From NCBI GenBank assembly GCA_028817755.1, contig JAPPPA010000238.1, positions 1-5,451 of the forward strand: a stretch of 5,451 bases of DNA, given 5' to 3'. Below are positions 5,199-5,451 of the stretch, in pieces; position 1 is the first letter of the stretch; each line of letters starts with the position of its first letter. The notes under the pieces were generated by a model, which saw nothing but the letters and a program-made list of their open reading frames with translations, made no database searches and was not told where the DNA came from. The stretch is from Gammaproteobacteria bacterium (lineage in GTDB: Bacteria > Pseudomonadota > Gammaproteobacteria > JAPPPA01). The position numbers and the translations under genes are program-made.

Positions 5199-5451
5199 GA
5201 CTCAGTAAACACCGGCCAGGTTTCACCTAACTTGCCGCCACGGGCGGTGAGCAGGTCGCCAAATTGCAGCATGACGTGTTCGCTTTGCGTAGGGCGTAGG
5301 AAAACATGGTCGCCGACGTCTAGGTCTACCGCCGCAGAGCCGTTCAGCATTTCTTGGTTGGTGCTGCGGCCGTACATGCTGTTGGTTTTTAAGCCGGGTG
5401 GGTTTTCTGGTTGTGCTTTCCAGTAACCGCCATAGATGAAGAAGGTTTGTT
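5195..5451 (-). CDS. DSD1 family PLP-dependent enzyme (D-threonine aldolase/D-serine dehydratase-like), C-terminal part
   Basis: The reading frame is open from the right edge to a TAA at 5197-5195, giving 85 readable C-terminal residues; the N-terminus and the PLP lysine lie outside the window. The segment reads FFIYGGYWKAQ, then MYGRSTNQEMLNG, then VGDHVFLRPTQSEHVMLQFG, and ends GGKLGETWPVFTES. This is the pattern of the C-terminal beta domain of fold-type III PLP enzymes of the DSD1/D-threonine aldolase group (G-D-x-V, P-x-(Q/H), a G-G-x turn and a W-P-V end). These enzymes cleave or deaminate D-hydroxy amino acids, but the substrate cannot be told from this part. At the position where characterised members have a metal-binding His-x-Cys/Asp, this protein has Gln-x-Glu. 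It looks unrelated in function to the pilus operon. The internal ATG at 5377 is not its start. Confidence 0.82.
   Translation of the reverse strand, partial: QTFFIYGGYWKAQPENPPGLKTNSMYGRSTNQEMLNGSAAVDLDVGDHVFLRPTQSEHVMLQFGDLLTARGGKLGETWPVFTES

Noticed and set aside
5235..5247. Short inverted repeat CCGCC-ACG-GGCGG as terminator for the pilus operon
   Set aside because: The stem is 5 bp, lies inside the enzyme coding region and has no following T-tract.

Overview
The window reads as a chromosomal stretch from a gammaproteobacterium. This rests on moderate GC content, standard sigma70 and Shine-Dalgarno signals, and Gram-negative envelope proteins. A marine or aquatic lineage is a guess; nothing here fixes the genus. 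Its core is a compact archaic-type (sigma-class, spore-coat-U/Csu-like) chaperone-usher pilus operon on the + strand, flanked on both sides by minus-strand genes cut by the window edges.

Layout: (1) 1-511, minus strand, is the N-terminal 170 codons of a secreted protein with a TSP3-type calcium-binding repeat followed by the start of an OmpA-like peptidoglycan-binding domain. (2) 512-685 is a divergent intergenic region holding a near-consensus sigma70 promoter (TTGACA, 17 bp, TAGATA), an 18-bp imperfect dyad just upstream of it, and a GC-rich hairpin in the predicted leader. (3) 686-1339 encodes the probable major pilin. (4) A strong intrinsic terminator lies at 1355-1391. (5) 1447-2235 encodes the periplasmic PapD-like chaperone, 2244-4706 the outer-membrane usher, and 4716-5198 a second, single-domain SCPU subunit; these are tightly packed with 8-9 nt gaps. 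(6) 5195-5451, minus strand, is the C-terminal part of a DSD1/D-threonine-aldolase-like PLP enzyme, whose stop overlaps the last pilus gene tail to tail by 4 nt.

Working model: subunits are exported by Sec, their Cys pairs (36/111 in the major subunit, 26/59 and 125/131 in the minor one) are oxidised, the chaperone completes their incomplete Ig-like folds by donor-strand complementation, and the usher polymerises them on the cell surface. The terminator after the first gene would make the major subunit transcript much more abundant than the assembly genes, matching the expected stoichiometry.

Nothing in the window is clearly a wholly new system. Points that merit attention are the reduced two-subunit composition with no two-domain adhesin, the non-canonical usher start, the divergent usher plug region, the altered diaminopimelate-binding motif in the OmpA-like protein, and the regulatory structure in the divergent intergenic region.
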